Below are positions 12,001 to 16,837 of a stretch of DNA of 58,403 nt, one piece after another. How positions within the stretch are numbered: position 1 is the first letter of the stretch; every line of letters begins with the position of its first letter. The translations under genes and the position numbers were made by a program. A model generated the notes under the pieces. That model did not search any database. It saw nothing but the letters and a program-made list of their open reading frames with translations, and was not told the DNA's origin. Source of the stretch: JBHPHI01 sp042569595 (lineage in GTDB: Bacteria > Patescibacteriota > Microgenomatia > UBA1400 > 2-01-FULL-45-11); the NCBI GenBank assembly GCA_042569595.1, contig JBHPHI010000003.1, forward strand, positions 1 to 58,403. The letters run 5' to 3'.

Positions 12001-13100
12001 CTAACACCTGAGCTGTTTCTGGGTCCGGTTGCTGTTGTTCCGTGACCTACTGACCCAGCTTCTCCAGGACATGAGTCTCCAGTGTCTCCTCCAGCTGTTG
12101 CTGCTTCAAGTAAAGCTTGCCTTCTTAGGGCTTCTGCTTCTTGTGAAGCAACCTGCTCCCCATAGGCAGACAAAGCATCTCTTAAGGCTGCTCTTTTTTC
12201 TGGGTCCGCAACAAGAGCTATTTCTGCTTCAATATCAGGATTGCTTAAACCTACCCAACATCCACCATCTTTTTTTGCGCTACCATCTGGACAAGTTGAC
12301 GAAGATACTGGAACAAAAACTGTTCCTTCTGCGGCATTGTAATCTGGGATTGTGCCTGCGCATATTGTGCCGTTTGAATTATGACACTGACCATCACCTC
12401 CATAATGTTCGGTGGGGTTCCACTGACAACTTCCCCCAACACAAGATTGGCCACCACTACATTCTCCTGCTCCAACTCCACATACGCTGCACGTTGGTGG
12501 GTTTTGTTTATAGCAAGGAGCGCCAGCATATCCATAAAATTCCTCTGCTAGGGCGTTACAACCTCCACTTAATGACCCACCACAAAATCCTCCATCTGTT
12601 CCACCCGCACACCATTTGGTACAATTTTTTGCACAACCAGGATCTTTTCTGGTACAGACTCCTTTTGGCACTCCTGTTCCCGTAGAACGATTTCCCCAAT
12701 AATATATTCCACCGTTATAGTCTTTCATGTAAGAATCAGTAAGTTTGTTTCCTTTACAATTAGAGCTGTCCGAGACAATTCGCTTACTGTGACAGACTGT
12801 GCCGTTTGGAGTTTGCTTTCCAAGACCAAGATGCAGGCTTCCATCAACACACCTCTCGCTTCCGGTAAAATCCCATCCACCTGAGGCTGGTTCGCAAGAG
12901 TTTACCTCTGGGGGTGGAGTTGGAGGCGGGGTTGGAGGTACATGATCATCTGGAGTTGGAGCGGTGTATCCCGGCTCTTCAGGTTCGTAAGCAATTTCTG
13001 CTGCTTGAATGGGTTTGGCATATATAAAAGGAGTGAACAGATTTGCCAACAGAGAAATGAGGTTGATTATGGCGATGGTTCTTAGTTTTCTTTTATTCAT
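1..13100 (-). CDS. Giant secreted multidomain protein (C-terminus beyond left edge)
   Basis: One open frame runs from ATG at 13100 to the left edge, giving at least 4,366 residues. The frame was confirmed at motifs near 9890, 7187, 6803, 5984, 3191, 2528, 1775, 1493 and 977. In order it has: a basic-hydrophobic signal peptide (about residues 1-33, ending in a Pro-rich linker); Cys-rich segments (about 65-285 and 820-1005); Cys-pair tandem repeats (about 407-694); an EF-hand-like loop with D1071, N1073, D1075 and E1082; an Ala/Gly-rich hydrophobic stretch (about 1130-1230); a SecA-like ATPase region (about 1925-2420); an acidic Pro/Glu linker (about 3150-3260); an FHA domain (about 3293-3375); an EEWLH motif ending at H3525; a PPP-type phosphatase (about 3770-4060); and a hydrophobic amphipathic stretch (about 4137-4178). 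It overlaps the upstream gene by 8 bp (ATGAATAA), which suggests translational coupling. A cell-surface or exported effector role is inference. Confidence 0.9.
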   Translation of the reverse strand, partial: MNKRKLRTIAIINLISLLANLFTPFIYAKPIQAAEIAYEPEEPGYTAPTPDDHVPPTPPPTPPPEVNSCEPASGGWDFTGSERCVDGSLHLGLGKQTPNGTVCHSKRIVSDSSNCKGNKLTDSYMKDYNGGIYYWGNRSTGTGVPKGVCTRKDPGCAKNCTKWCAGGTDGGFCGGSLSGGCNALAEEFYGYAGAPCYKQNPPTCSVCGVGAGECSGGQSCVGGSCQWNPTEHYGGDGQCHNSNGTICAGTIPDYNAAEGTVFVPVSSSTCPDGSAKKDGGCWVGLSNPDIEAEIALVADPEKRAALRDALSAYGEQVASQEAEALRRQALLEAATAGGDTGDSCPGEAGSVGHGTTATGPRNSSGVRWRCNDGKWMECPGCQVTYGPNYVIERENVEIGYTHSAGDLDLIHEDREGLLEDSIFCSDPENMYGREEDRCRAHFAAMAQLSTAAQEAISSSVEAQIFIDTQLSGLIEEGLSCPERGSLAYSDYECYSHEQTVSNLTDEQKAMYERALAYAQEQDRINYTLGPLVELGLECADKPRWDEGCRGFWPDYDSLSRDDQRAFDGILSDTQERIEAQESIVHLVEQGVECSRNYSAPGCAEYREERNALSDDQKEALSQTVQTARQNQELYEDLQEYGTACEGVGGSTASSGAPSCIRYEELLTQAEDRFGEDQVDQIKEAIETNYIYSEASWMLTQATQSQEECLASIQGMDAQSARYAGQACTTYRDEYQANLIEQLGEINPDLVIHANALAIASAVASQDVERLAEMCFEKYSSPGRDRERCKDPMGEFADYAINGSSSVQQDCLREQGGTSMARIESLIDSGGCMGQGSYGQFLPQETINSLNTAINLHEEYGDNLLDQYTQGEISYETYTELKEGFEIRQEACGATMPGLNARWDGDKNACVVDDAMGVPGIYDGYTFGIDGVIDPQYNTGQGRPSCPDGYKVEGTSCVVSDSQRLSAGTCNINLIGSTQNSCSDGYRCDESGGIDYYSERNCVVDFESDNIEQQQALAYQNILPSLMNLQQIEFDEDTGEVINCNFENDSNACAQVERYQKWQSGEVDDFEDINGDGRITVDEINVNFAEMQQTYDDMAENGDLLTRFVIYYNDKTNGATMRGNDLLLNGDTWWDRTRGALIQGAAPAADAVKIAAIAIPVFGAGAAIASGGTIAASSTGGLLTRAVTGIGQGLSGGGWAAMAQTAFTLQTGASIYNATVGLDNLGTVCGGEELDGLQCGLAVGGTVLQVGGAFLGAGGGDTLISNLVGNSAIAAAKAGTLGSLEAAKKVASQVANQTSNAFRAANVVTQVAGSGLAYGNMTIQCDDSAEHYSESNCSLAKVNLGLALARTAGSLIPAGSSNRATQVVDTGLNIGTDVIDEAATGWDIMMSCGGGPLANPAQCSQAWTNLMVNTGQLGVGIHTMRTVQADPYTGKLPVLAEADDLMAQFRKPGAPEFIDYVNPVDGQTIKLTIVDAEAMLQGAIYAQGQFEASIDQGINYGRSLIDDGNLTLNEQRLLEVVRGQSLSSLNENIDLRNNVFSVYKEVELDNNMTRLAGSVGKTPTPTEQSYIEAHEAYRNNPTDIDAKQKSVELYGRVSQEQAILAASLTTGVRKTIDRLTNNEESAQFRQAQEEFENSIRTTDVDDIDAHQAAADRFINQTNQIGTSRFGDSWRNPVGGYRTQDTEISGQTTRLADSETTDTDLPSSKPTQPDIEETRVNQTEQETTRTQTTTDDTPVRAPPDDLVLNKDTKIEINGKTLEIGRNSGEQIVIYKLNESTGEYQIRATFDNNPSTKIPGEFLTEGHAIRLTENVNRLDATISSDSMSKLTTGDSPKAIEIKSGSVTPENIQTTRRTAGQWFEDTFLSRFRGDSDKTFTPELTGKNLIAKLQQFESDGLLKIDKNDRRIEVSRSAPPEIKSLINQLNSNIDLMDTHIQRLFGPEAGARFTQITDVVDAVVKGKVVIESGAGSGKSLVQIPLAALVLTDTGAPVSIRAPGGLIDSFKNDFIDQELLDQAGVRVLAYDQDEGFTIRVAGERVDGKNGDTFRSIITEEVEAMLGSGERIIIMTDEKSHNFSFVRGNDTSPEAVMYQKLASQHQLIDEAPITDGGYYRSAGEEVDFIDFAGDLSYDPVKIHDEVQKLPLIENLRKQVIDANNNEQRVAGVIFGEGGRPLNPDFESEIYKQMVLSESDHPAFRDSPLAKAKDMSPDEIKQAMQEFVNSHQTGDLEVLQQRIIAKNTAMEAELFVMSQVRQNDFSVEEGVANLRTKGQDNELKLQSFWQQYAQNTTGVDIIRGQNNSPRGDFDPTKLSVSKNSSTTNAIDIMRQQELQRQEFIKLEQAGVITDASLLAKIGYSATPGDVIDNFKGIGGQVSGTARDIEVARVGQTGENMSDMILHNATRGHVAETLQNTNQVIRIIEDAGVDARNIKSKGEVSWQDLDADQQQVLIRHSQSEVSNNAPRLQTELDSIRGGIQDLPKPELIPETTRILSGKEVTIKGEEVYVEAVRLSENKHALLVEAETARNSGNTKLIEQIESKIQELDAEISRITNGDSDSIEYINNVGKTNVLQAEINEITKPIAIVNENGGISWEDMDAYIDKQFPGRKIIAGTDPDGSFYQRTRNDDGSLGDKVYFTKKNGDPDIDSWRKFIKDSTADSGEELLVIYQLNRETGVSLGVSIKDVVEGNYIPTWKHLTEYSFEGDLVIRASDGDLVNQGVGRNRLLALLVDIDGGRKTYNFETGEGGGDYGQLVNKLIETDPEIARLIESGRPTNDPEVLRLAAEKADQIVETARATTAWEEFASGRDLGLFDLESHRTKATQAKSQDIAWKNFSDLTSAMQRDAVVRARDEHLSTLRSGSREHGKWDKIYQNALTKIDETSQFNANLINKGVDSDIVAFNLIDSGHQQVRALVDRLQVEGAPRSVIDFMKSQWDTDIPTIRDHPDINRFATYDEAEGAWRVRFSDNPTPDTPIYVTKNFVTLFEEFSSFYTKSDMPDVVNRGLDTPPAVYVAKAKPSITRTVQEATRTIINPKRWGPAFNYNVVQPIARAFSNFSNIGRSVIGLGALSQEQIQGGISSNQGIDFLRGLTGSEGERSVRAALSTWLSGRSDFQQLEREYEYAQSGRANEQAIREALENLGIAGATQDDIIAGFKDVNGPFRPIADATTTEKPDKPKESPREDKPTEEKPDSEEKGGEDDVDDQEPPPEEVPPTDDTLPDDGKPPSDQTLQTGRGGTTEDITESEITPDTEETPKETEAPKTEESSQDEVIDSVNPTTQPEPSVRIDLDSNTQHKVPSDRATQDNPITIGRNSANRFVISHPEISRQHADIYKDNQGNWVIRDRGSTNGTLVNGKLIEKLGTQIINSGDTIIIGGQAVIITQTSKGEINLEFSARTTAKIDDSPTTDEKIISQSPNLRGQEFSEAEAAYINYIGQAVDLIKSGQYKEAIEHLSTGQKEAEAVGILVDTGRGQIYAEDTEGMTQVIANNVAYASMYHTNGQITLGWASVVDGELTRNQQHNIAVVYLEEWLHGLQFMLEDRGLDSGALSQIAHDQSISDHETDVALFMNEHGIALPEAFLGRYGRHKVVDHDLNNKLAEETKAPSQQAKDRSEEPITPATTQEEEQEPTISLIEQLRSNVQNLFKTPQQRLADRVLDDFSQAIINQETTAVNRQVQQEFQNTQASPADVQQTIMVESYNRIISRLSSPKVIDYLTNKLREAGISEENITRIVDQLSQNATRIAAQMSNNVISGLSHKTTVQTHTKQVGTETQYTQATRRIIADVHSDLAKLEKILIRQGVISVNSDGSWTLKNKNHDILTFLGDYFDRGIDKATGQPAQFVVRRLGGRSYSPGIEIIRRLVDLKKQGANVEMLLGNHEVQFLWAMLEENNENLWGPGTLFRKNGVSREEIRIANRTSGVRDFLANLDAIGFRSDGSILQHSDTPAYIYYLYPDDHRYGQIPRTPQGGIDHHQVLRDLKEFRARAAREGLSPQDTVNRINGNIKGILRSGNRSEARSLFQNLTRRDGFIYEQVVDEYNAIFNAPRVYFGHSISAAGEHFGGKAVGLDYGLSEAYRGAEEVDVSQTMVGFQVPTTQTYETYSSQFSYQKPREKFVIANAVQIKVDDDDTDEPGGQTGIDLSRLPITRRIQLAGQAFSAFLSLIGNNFVSFFPKAFFFIRDLVYEAIDAFEEQDRIIQEFRTQRSEAGEVDEKNTQQQEELTEDRENTESKTPPLLLAFYNALDLLPFSNIVKSELSAWERIKNDLFEIEQGATWSDFKFAGIKDNKVVINVGIIKKAEEVSQVERDLDEILNNSNEVRVIDKDRKLKIVFVGKSQEILSDPKQKSDLLTLITTGSAIQWTNATFRSKNKQIISKK
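950..1785 (-). other. PPP-family metallophosphatase domain within the giant protein
   Basis: The domain carries the PPP/calcineurin-like metal motifs in order: ADVHS (D3776, H3778), GDYFDRG (from G3816), GNHE (3868-3871) and FGHS (H4042) followed by GLDYG. This set is typical of Ser/Thr protein phosphatases and Ap4A hydrolases, with two metals bound by D, H, D, N, H and H. The long form of motif II (GDYFDRG) favours the PPP branch. Substrate is unknown. The FHA domain in the same chain makes a phosphoprotein substrate plausible. Confidence 0.88.
2985..3225 (-). other. FHA domain within the giant protein
   Basis: Classic forkhead-associated signature: GRNS at residues 3304-3307, ISRQH with S3319, R3320 and H3322, then RDRGSTNGT with S3340, N3342 and G3343, and a closing beta-strand region near 3370. 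These are the residues that bind phosphothreonine in known FHA domains, and all are present, so binding of a phosphothreonine ligand is likely. An acidic, Pro/Glu/Thr-rich linker (about 3150-3260) precedes it. Confidence 0.93.
5850..7330 (-). other. SecA-like DEAD ATPase region within the giant protein
   Basis: This stretch keeps the order of SecA motor motifs. A Walker A GAGSGKS lies at residues 1966-1972, followed by a hydrophobic strand and a motif-Ia-like segment. A TDEKSHNFSFVRGN segment resembles the SecA TNNEFGFDYLRDN region. LIDEAPI follows (D2100, E2101; compare the SecA IDEARTPLI), and SGTARD at 2372-2377 resembles the motif III TGTA. The C-terminal helicase half is not clear to me. 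The assignment rests on motif resemblance only, and the substrate is unknown. Confidence 0.6.
11020..11880 (-). repeat. Five degenerate ~55-60 residue Cys-pair repeats in the giant protein
   Basis: The encoded protein shows five tandem units. Each begins with a helix ending in a Cys (LIEEGLSC, LVELGLEC, LVEQGVEC, LQEYGTAC and the more divergent LLEDSIFC). A variable loop with a second Cys follows, then a helix starting near LTDEQK, LSRDDQ, LSDDQK or LSTAAQ. The pattern suggests disulfide-clamped helical hairpins forming a rod. The repeat is seen at protein level only; the DNA units have diverged. I do not recognise a named family. Confidence 0.65.
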
Positions 13101-13779
13101 TGAATGTCTTTTCTACTCTGATTGGTGGAAAAGGTGCATGTATTTTTTGATCAATTAGTTGTTGCCCGTCTAAATTAAGATTTCCAACTGCCCTAATGAA
13201 CAACTTATCTGCCTTGTACATAATTGGGCTTATGTCTACTGAAAAATTTCCAAAACTATTTGTCTCAGTAATTACTGGATGATGATATTCGGGTGTGGCT
13301 GGAGAAATAGTCACTATAGCTCCTGGAATTCCAACCCCCTCCTCATCAACTACGACACCATATGCTGGCTCTGGGAGTTGAGGAGCCTCTTCTCTTTGAG
13401 TAATCGTTTTTACTTTTTGGCTATATTTAGTAGTTTTGGTGCCAGAGATTATATAGATAGAGTAATTAGTGTCTGGGGTGAGGTTTTTTATTTCCAGTAG
13501 GTGTGTTCTTGTTTTGTTGATTGACTCACACGCAAATCTGAATTGATTAAATTTGTCTGTGTGAGCGAAAAGGCAGCTCCTATTTTGTTTCCCAGTTATC
13601 CAAGAAACATAAAGTGACCTTTCTCCAATATTTCCAACCTGAATTATTGAAGGCCTTTCTTTTGAAAACTGGAGATAGACTATAAATAATGCAATTGTTA
13701 ATTGAACAATTGAAATATAATGTTTTTTGATTAAATCTAAGATGATATTGATGATTTCTTTTGCTTTTATGTTTTTCAT
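13093..13779 (-). CDS. Membrane-anchored FN3 plus carboxypeptidase-regulatory-like protein
   Basis: 228 residues. One N-terminal membrane anchor (about 20-40) is followed by a fibronectin-III-like domain (about 43-125, with the typical SLYVSW strand and a LTPDTNYSIYI strand). A second beta domain (about 138-215) resembles carboxypeptidase-regulatory/Cna-B folds: it begins AYGVVVDEEG and continues with GAIVTISP and a TNSFGNFSVD turn. The same two-domain order occurs in the protein at 20711-22075. The start overlaps the upstream gene by 4 bp (ATGA), and the stop overlaps the giant gene by 8 bp. A role in surface display or assembly of the giant protein is inferred from the operon only. Confidence 0.8.
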   Translation of the reverse strand: MKNIKAKEIINIILDLIKKHYISIVQLTIALFIVYLQFSKERPSIIQVGNIGERSLYVSWITGKQNRSCLFAHTDKFNQFRFACESINKTRTHLLEIKNLTPDTNYSIYIISGTKTTKYSQKVKTITQREEAPQLPEPAYGVVVDEEGVGIPGAIVTISPATPEYHHPVITETNSFGNFSVDISPIMYKADKLFIRAVGNLNLDGQQLIDQKIHAPFPPIRVEKTFNE

Positions 13780-14525
13780 TTGAATTGATTTAAAATAATT
13801 TCTTGATTGGTTTTAACCATGTAGCCAATTCCTTCTTCTATCTTGAAATCGGTACCATACTCTTTGATGTTGTCTTGTGAATATAGTCTTTTTACAAATG
13901 GCTCCCATGTTCCTGATCGCCACCAGTCTATTTCGTTAGCATTTTCGTTCCCGTTGCTATTTAAGTTGTTTAAGATTGAACTGGCTGTTTTTTCTTGAGC
14001 AACAAATCCTACTGTATTCCAGCCTTTTTGAAGCAAGATTTCTCCAACATCATTTCTGGTGAGAGGCTCTCCAATAATTTTCCAATCAAAAGTTTTGTGA
14101 TTTCTTAAGAAGTATGCTTTTCCTGGCTCAATAGAAAAATTGCTTCCGTATTGCTCTTGTCCTCGTTGGGTGTATTCCTGCCACCTATCACCATCCCACA
14201 TGCTAACAGTGGTTACGTATCCTCCTTTGTCGGCTACATCCACAACCAGCTCTGCAGCGGTTCGAAAATTGAACGGCTTGTGTGGAAATGAGACAAGATT
14301 CCATCCATTTAGCATTTTTATTATCACCTTGTGATCTGATACCTCTTGTTTTTCGAATGGGACAACTGCTTCTTCATCAAAACTTGCTTGAGAAAGGTTT
14401 GTGAAAGTTGATGAGTATTCTTCTGAGGCTTTTGGTAATTGAGATTTTATTGTTATTCCAACAACTAGCAGGGCAAGTAATGTTGCGACAATTATGAATA
14501 TGATTTTTTTAGTGTTTTTATTCAT
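13776..14525 (-). CDS. Anchored protein with two GWNLVSFP-type repeats
   Basis: 249 residues. An N-terminal membrane segment (about 8-27) is followed by an extracytoplasmic region with two related beta repeats. The first starts at LNGWNLVSFP (about 71-80) and ends near the GKAYFLRN strand. The second starts at LQKGWNTVGF and ends near the GIGYMVKT strand. Each has a central Trp-rich W.G.W/RW core (MWDGDRWQEY, WWRSGTWEPF). This resembles surface repeats seen in many bacterial extracellular proteins; the exact family was not confirmed. It overlaps its upstream neighbour by 8 bp (ATGAATAA) and its downstream neighbour by 4 bp, so it lies in the giant-gene operon. Confidence 0.78.
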   Translation of the reverse strand: MNKNTKKIIFIIVATLLALLVVGITIKSQLPKASEEYSSTFTNLSQASFDEEAVVPFEKQEVSDHKVIIKMLNGWNLVSFPHKPFNFRTAAELVVDVADKGGYVTTVSMWDGDRWQEYTQRGQEQYGSNFSIEPGKAYFLRNHKTFDWKIIGEPLTRNDVGEILLQKGWNTVGFVAQEKTASSILNNLNSNGNENANEIDWWRSGTWEPFVKRLYSQDNIKEYGTDFKIEEGIGYMVKTNQEIILNQFK

Positions 14526-14814
14526 AAAGCTTGAGTAATTTATTTACTTCCGTTAGTGATTCTTTTTTTGGAATTGTGTGATGCAGTAACCACCTTAGCG
14601 AGTTTGAATTTGTTGCTTTGCCAGCAGGTTGAATGAGTGAATTACCCCTAAACCTTGTTCTTGTAAGTGATGAAATAACTCCACCCAAAGATTTACCTTT
14701 TAGTTTGGTCTTTTTTTCTAGCTTGTTTTGAGTGACTACTTTAGTTTTTGACTGAAGAAAAACCTTGAGTACAAGGAGTTGGTTTTTGGTAAAGCGTCTA
14801 ATTTTATTTTGCAT
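14518..14814 (-). CDS. Small basic protein, possible winged-helix DNA-binding regulator
   Basis: 98 residues from ATG at 14814; a TTG at 14820 is also possible. It is Lys/Arg-rich and predicted helical: a helix around FTKNQLLVLKVFLQ, then VVTQNKLEKKTKLKGKSLG, which reads like a helix-turn-helix, and a wing-like SLTRTRFRGNSLI segment. I do not recognise a family, and the winged-helix idea is only a shape argument. It is the first gene of the four-gene set ending in the giant gene, overlapping the next by 8 bp (ATGAATAA). A perfect 8-bp hairpin lies just before its start. Confidence 0.55.
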   Translation of the reverse strand: MQNKIRRFTKNQLLVLKVFLQSKTKVVTQNKLEKKTKLKGKSLGGVISSLTRTRFRGNSLIQPAGKATNSNSLRWLLHHTIPKKESLTEVNKLLKLYE

Positions 14815-14821
14815 ACACAAA

Positions 14822-14843
14822 CAAGGCCACTATTCTGGCCTTG
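14822..14843 (-). terminator. Hairpin ahead of the giant-gene operon, or lepA terminator
   Basis: On the minus strand CAAGGCCA and TGGCCTTG form a perfect 8-bp stem with a 6-nt loop, followed by TTTGTGT and the ATG at 14814. It may end lepA transcription or be a 5' hairpin of the next operon. The rest of 14844-15021 is AT-rich and low in complexity (repeats of CAAAAAGAA type), with no convincing gene. Confidence 0.55.
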
Positions 14844-15021
14844 GATTAAGTACAGCATATCTTTGTGATCTAAATCAAGTATTGAATGTATATGTTCTTT
14901 AATATCTTTTTTGTCTATTTTTTCTTTTTGTACTACTTTATCTTTTATTTCTTTTTGTTCTTTTTGTTCTTTATTCTCTGAATACAATAGTGAAAATTAG
15001 CTTATTCGTAAATATAGTATT

Positions 15022-16812
15022 TTATTGAATAGTGGCGATTTTTGTAAGAATCTCGTCAGGAATGGAAACTCTGCCAAACTGAGCTAATCGCTTCTTTCCT
15101 TTTTTCTGCTTCTTTAAAAGCTTGTCTCTTCTAGTCCTATCTCCCCCGTAAAGCTTGGCCGTGACATCTTTCCTGCTTGCAGGCTTTGTTTCTCTTGCAA
15201 TTACTTTTCCACCTATAGCTGCTTGAATAGGAACAGCAAATGCATGCCTTGGTAGAAGTTCTTTTATTTCTGCAACTAGCTTCCTGCCTATTTGACTGAC
15301 TTTTTGTTTGACTACAATTCTTGAAAGTGGAAGTATTTCTTCGTGGTTTAATAAAACCTTTAGCTTTACAGCTTCTACTGGTTCTGGGTTTATCAACTCG
15401 TAATCTAGTGTTGCATATCCGCTGCTAGCTGATTTTAATTCATCAAAAAGTCCGCTTATAAGTTCTGACAAAGGAAGTTTATATGTTAATTGTGCTCTTC
15501 CACCAATGTACTGAGTGTCTTGGTAAATTCCCCGGTGTTGCTGTAAAAGATCCATGACTCCACCCATGTAACTCTCTGGCGAAATTACTGTGGTTTTTGT
15601 CATAGGTTCTTTTATTTGTTTAATCTCAGAAGGGTCTGGAAGCTCGTTTGGGTTTTGGATAACTAATTCTTCATCTGATGTGAGAGTGACTAAGTATTCG
15701 ACAGTGGGATTTGTAAGAATAGTTGATACTCCTTGCTCTCTAAATAGTCTTTCTTTGGTAATTTCCACATGAAACACACCCAAAAACCCCAATCTAAACC
15801 CGCTTCCAAGTATGGGAGAGTGAACAGTTTTTGTGGTAAGAGCTGCATCAGTAAGGCTAAGTTTTTCTACAGCGTCTTTTAGGTCATGAAAGCTACTATT
15901 TTCCGCTGGATACAGATCTGCATAAACAGTGTGCTTGGGTGGTTGATATCCGGGGAGTGGGGTTGTTTTTTGTTTTTCATCGACAGTAATAGTGTCACCC
16001 ACTCGTAAGTCTTTTATATCTTTTAGTCCTGTTGCTATATAGCCAACTGATCCTGTAGGTAAATTGTGCTTGGGAGTTCTTTTTGGCTTGAAAATTCCCA
16101 TTTCTTTTATTTCAAGGTGTTTTTCTGCTTGGGTGAGAAAAAGAGGTTGGTCACTATTTAGCTCTCCATCTACTATTCGAACAAAAGCAATAACTCCTAA
16201 GTGGGAGTCGTATGTGGAGTTGAACACTAACGCTCTAGTGGGGTCATTCTCTTTTCCGTTTGGACATGGAACTTCTTTTATAACTCTGGAAAATAGCCCC
16301 TCTATCCCCTTACCGCTTTTTGCGGAAAGTGTGGATATTTCTTCCTTATTGAATCCAAATACTTGTTTTAATTCTTTGGTTGTTTTTTCGATTTCTGCTG
16401 AATCAAGATCTATTTTGTTTAAGACCGGAAGAATGTTTAATCCTAAATCAACAGCCTTGTAGGTGTGCGCAACTGTTTGAGCTTGAACACCTTGCGACGC
16501 ATCTATTAATAATACTGCTGCTTCACACGCTGCTAAACTTCTTTCTACTTCGTATGCAAAATCAACATGGCCCGGAGTATCTATGAGATTAAGGGTGTAG
16601 TTTTGTTCACCGAACTGATAATCCATTGTTACTGGAGCAAGCTTTATAGTAACTCCTCTTTCTTGTTCTATGGGATTGGAGTCAAGCATTCTATCTGAAA
16701 TTTCTCTCTCGGAAACTGTGTTTGTAAATTGGAGAAGCTTGTCCGTTAAGGTGGTCTTTCCGTGATCAATGTGGGCAATGATGCTGAAATTTCTAATGTG
16801 TTTTTGATTCAT
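15022..16812 (-). CDS. lepA: Elongation factor 4 (LepA)
   Basis: 596 residues, full length for this translational GTPase, which binds the ribosome and promotes back-translocation or initiation efficiency. Seen: G1 AHIDHGKT (13-20), G2 within the RGVTIK loop, G3 DTPGH, G4 NKID and G5 SAK, then the EF-G-like domains and the LepA-specific C-terminal domain ending in basic RRDKLLKKQKKGKKR and a VSIPDEI segment. The start ATG at 16812 has TAAAAT 7 nt upstream and no Shine-Dalgarno, so the mRNA may be leaderless. murJ lies 25 bp upstream on the same strand. Confidence 0.97.
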   Translation of the reverse strand: MNQKHIRNFSIIAHIDHGKTTLTDKLLQFTNTVSEREISDRMLDSNPIEQERGVTIKLAPVTMDYQFGEQNYTLNLIDTPGHVDFAYEVERSLAACEAAVLLIDASQGVQAQTVAHTYKAVDLGLNILPVLNKIDLDSAEIEKTTKELKQVFGFNKEEISTLSAKSGKGIEGLFSRVIKEVPCPNGKENDPTRALVFNSTYDSHLGVIAFVRIVDGELNSDQPLFLTQAEKHLEIKEMGIFKPKRTPKHNLPTGSVGYIATGLKDIKDLRVGDTITVDEKQKTTPLPGYQPPKHTVYADLYPAENSSFHDLKDAVEKLSLTDAALTTKTVHSPILGSGFRLGFLGVFHVEITKERLFREQGVSTILTNPTVEYLVTLTSDEELVIQNPNELPDPSEIKQIKEPMTKTTVISPESYMGGVMDLLQQHRGIYQDTQYIGGRAQLTYKLPLSELISGLFDELKSASSGYATLDYELINPEPVEAVKLKVLLNHEEILPLSRIVVKQKVSQIGRKLVAEIKELLPRHAFAVPIQAAIGGKVIARETKPASRKDVTAKLYGGDRTRRDKLLKKQKKGKKRLAQFGRVSIPDEILTKIATIQ

Positions 16813-16819
16813 GCCTGGT

Positions 16820-16825
16820 ATTTTA
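16820..16825 (-). promoter_or_regulatory. Leaderless-type -10 of lepA
   Basis: TAAAAT lies 7 nt before the lepA ATG, which puts the expected transcript start at or next to the start codon. No convincing -35 is visible. Confidence 0.45.
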
Positions 16826-16837
16826 TCAGAAGAGAGC

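Noticed and set aside
12029..12685. Plus-strand open frame of 218 codons
   Set aside because: It lies opposite the giant gene, is rich in Leu/His/Gln as expected of an antisense shadow, and has no promoter or ribosome site.
14736..14987. Open frame of 83 codons between lepA and the first cassette gene
   Set aside because: It starts with TTG in low-complexity sequence, runs through a perfect 8-bp hairpin and overlaps the better-supported gene at 14518-14814 by 79 bp in another frame.
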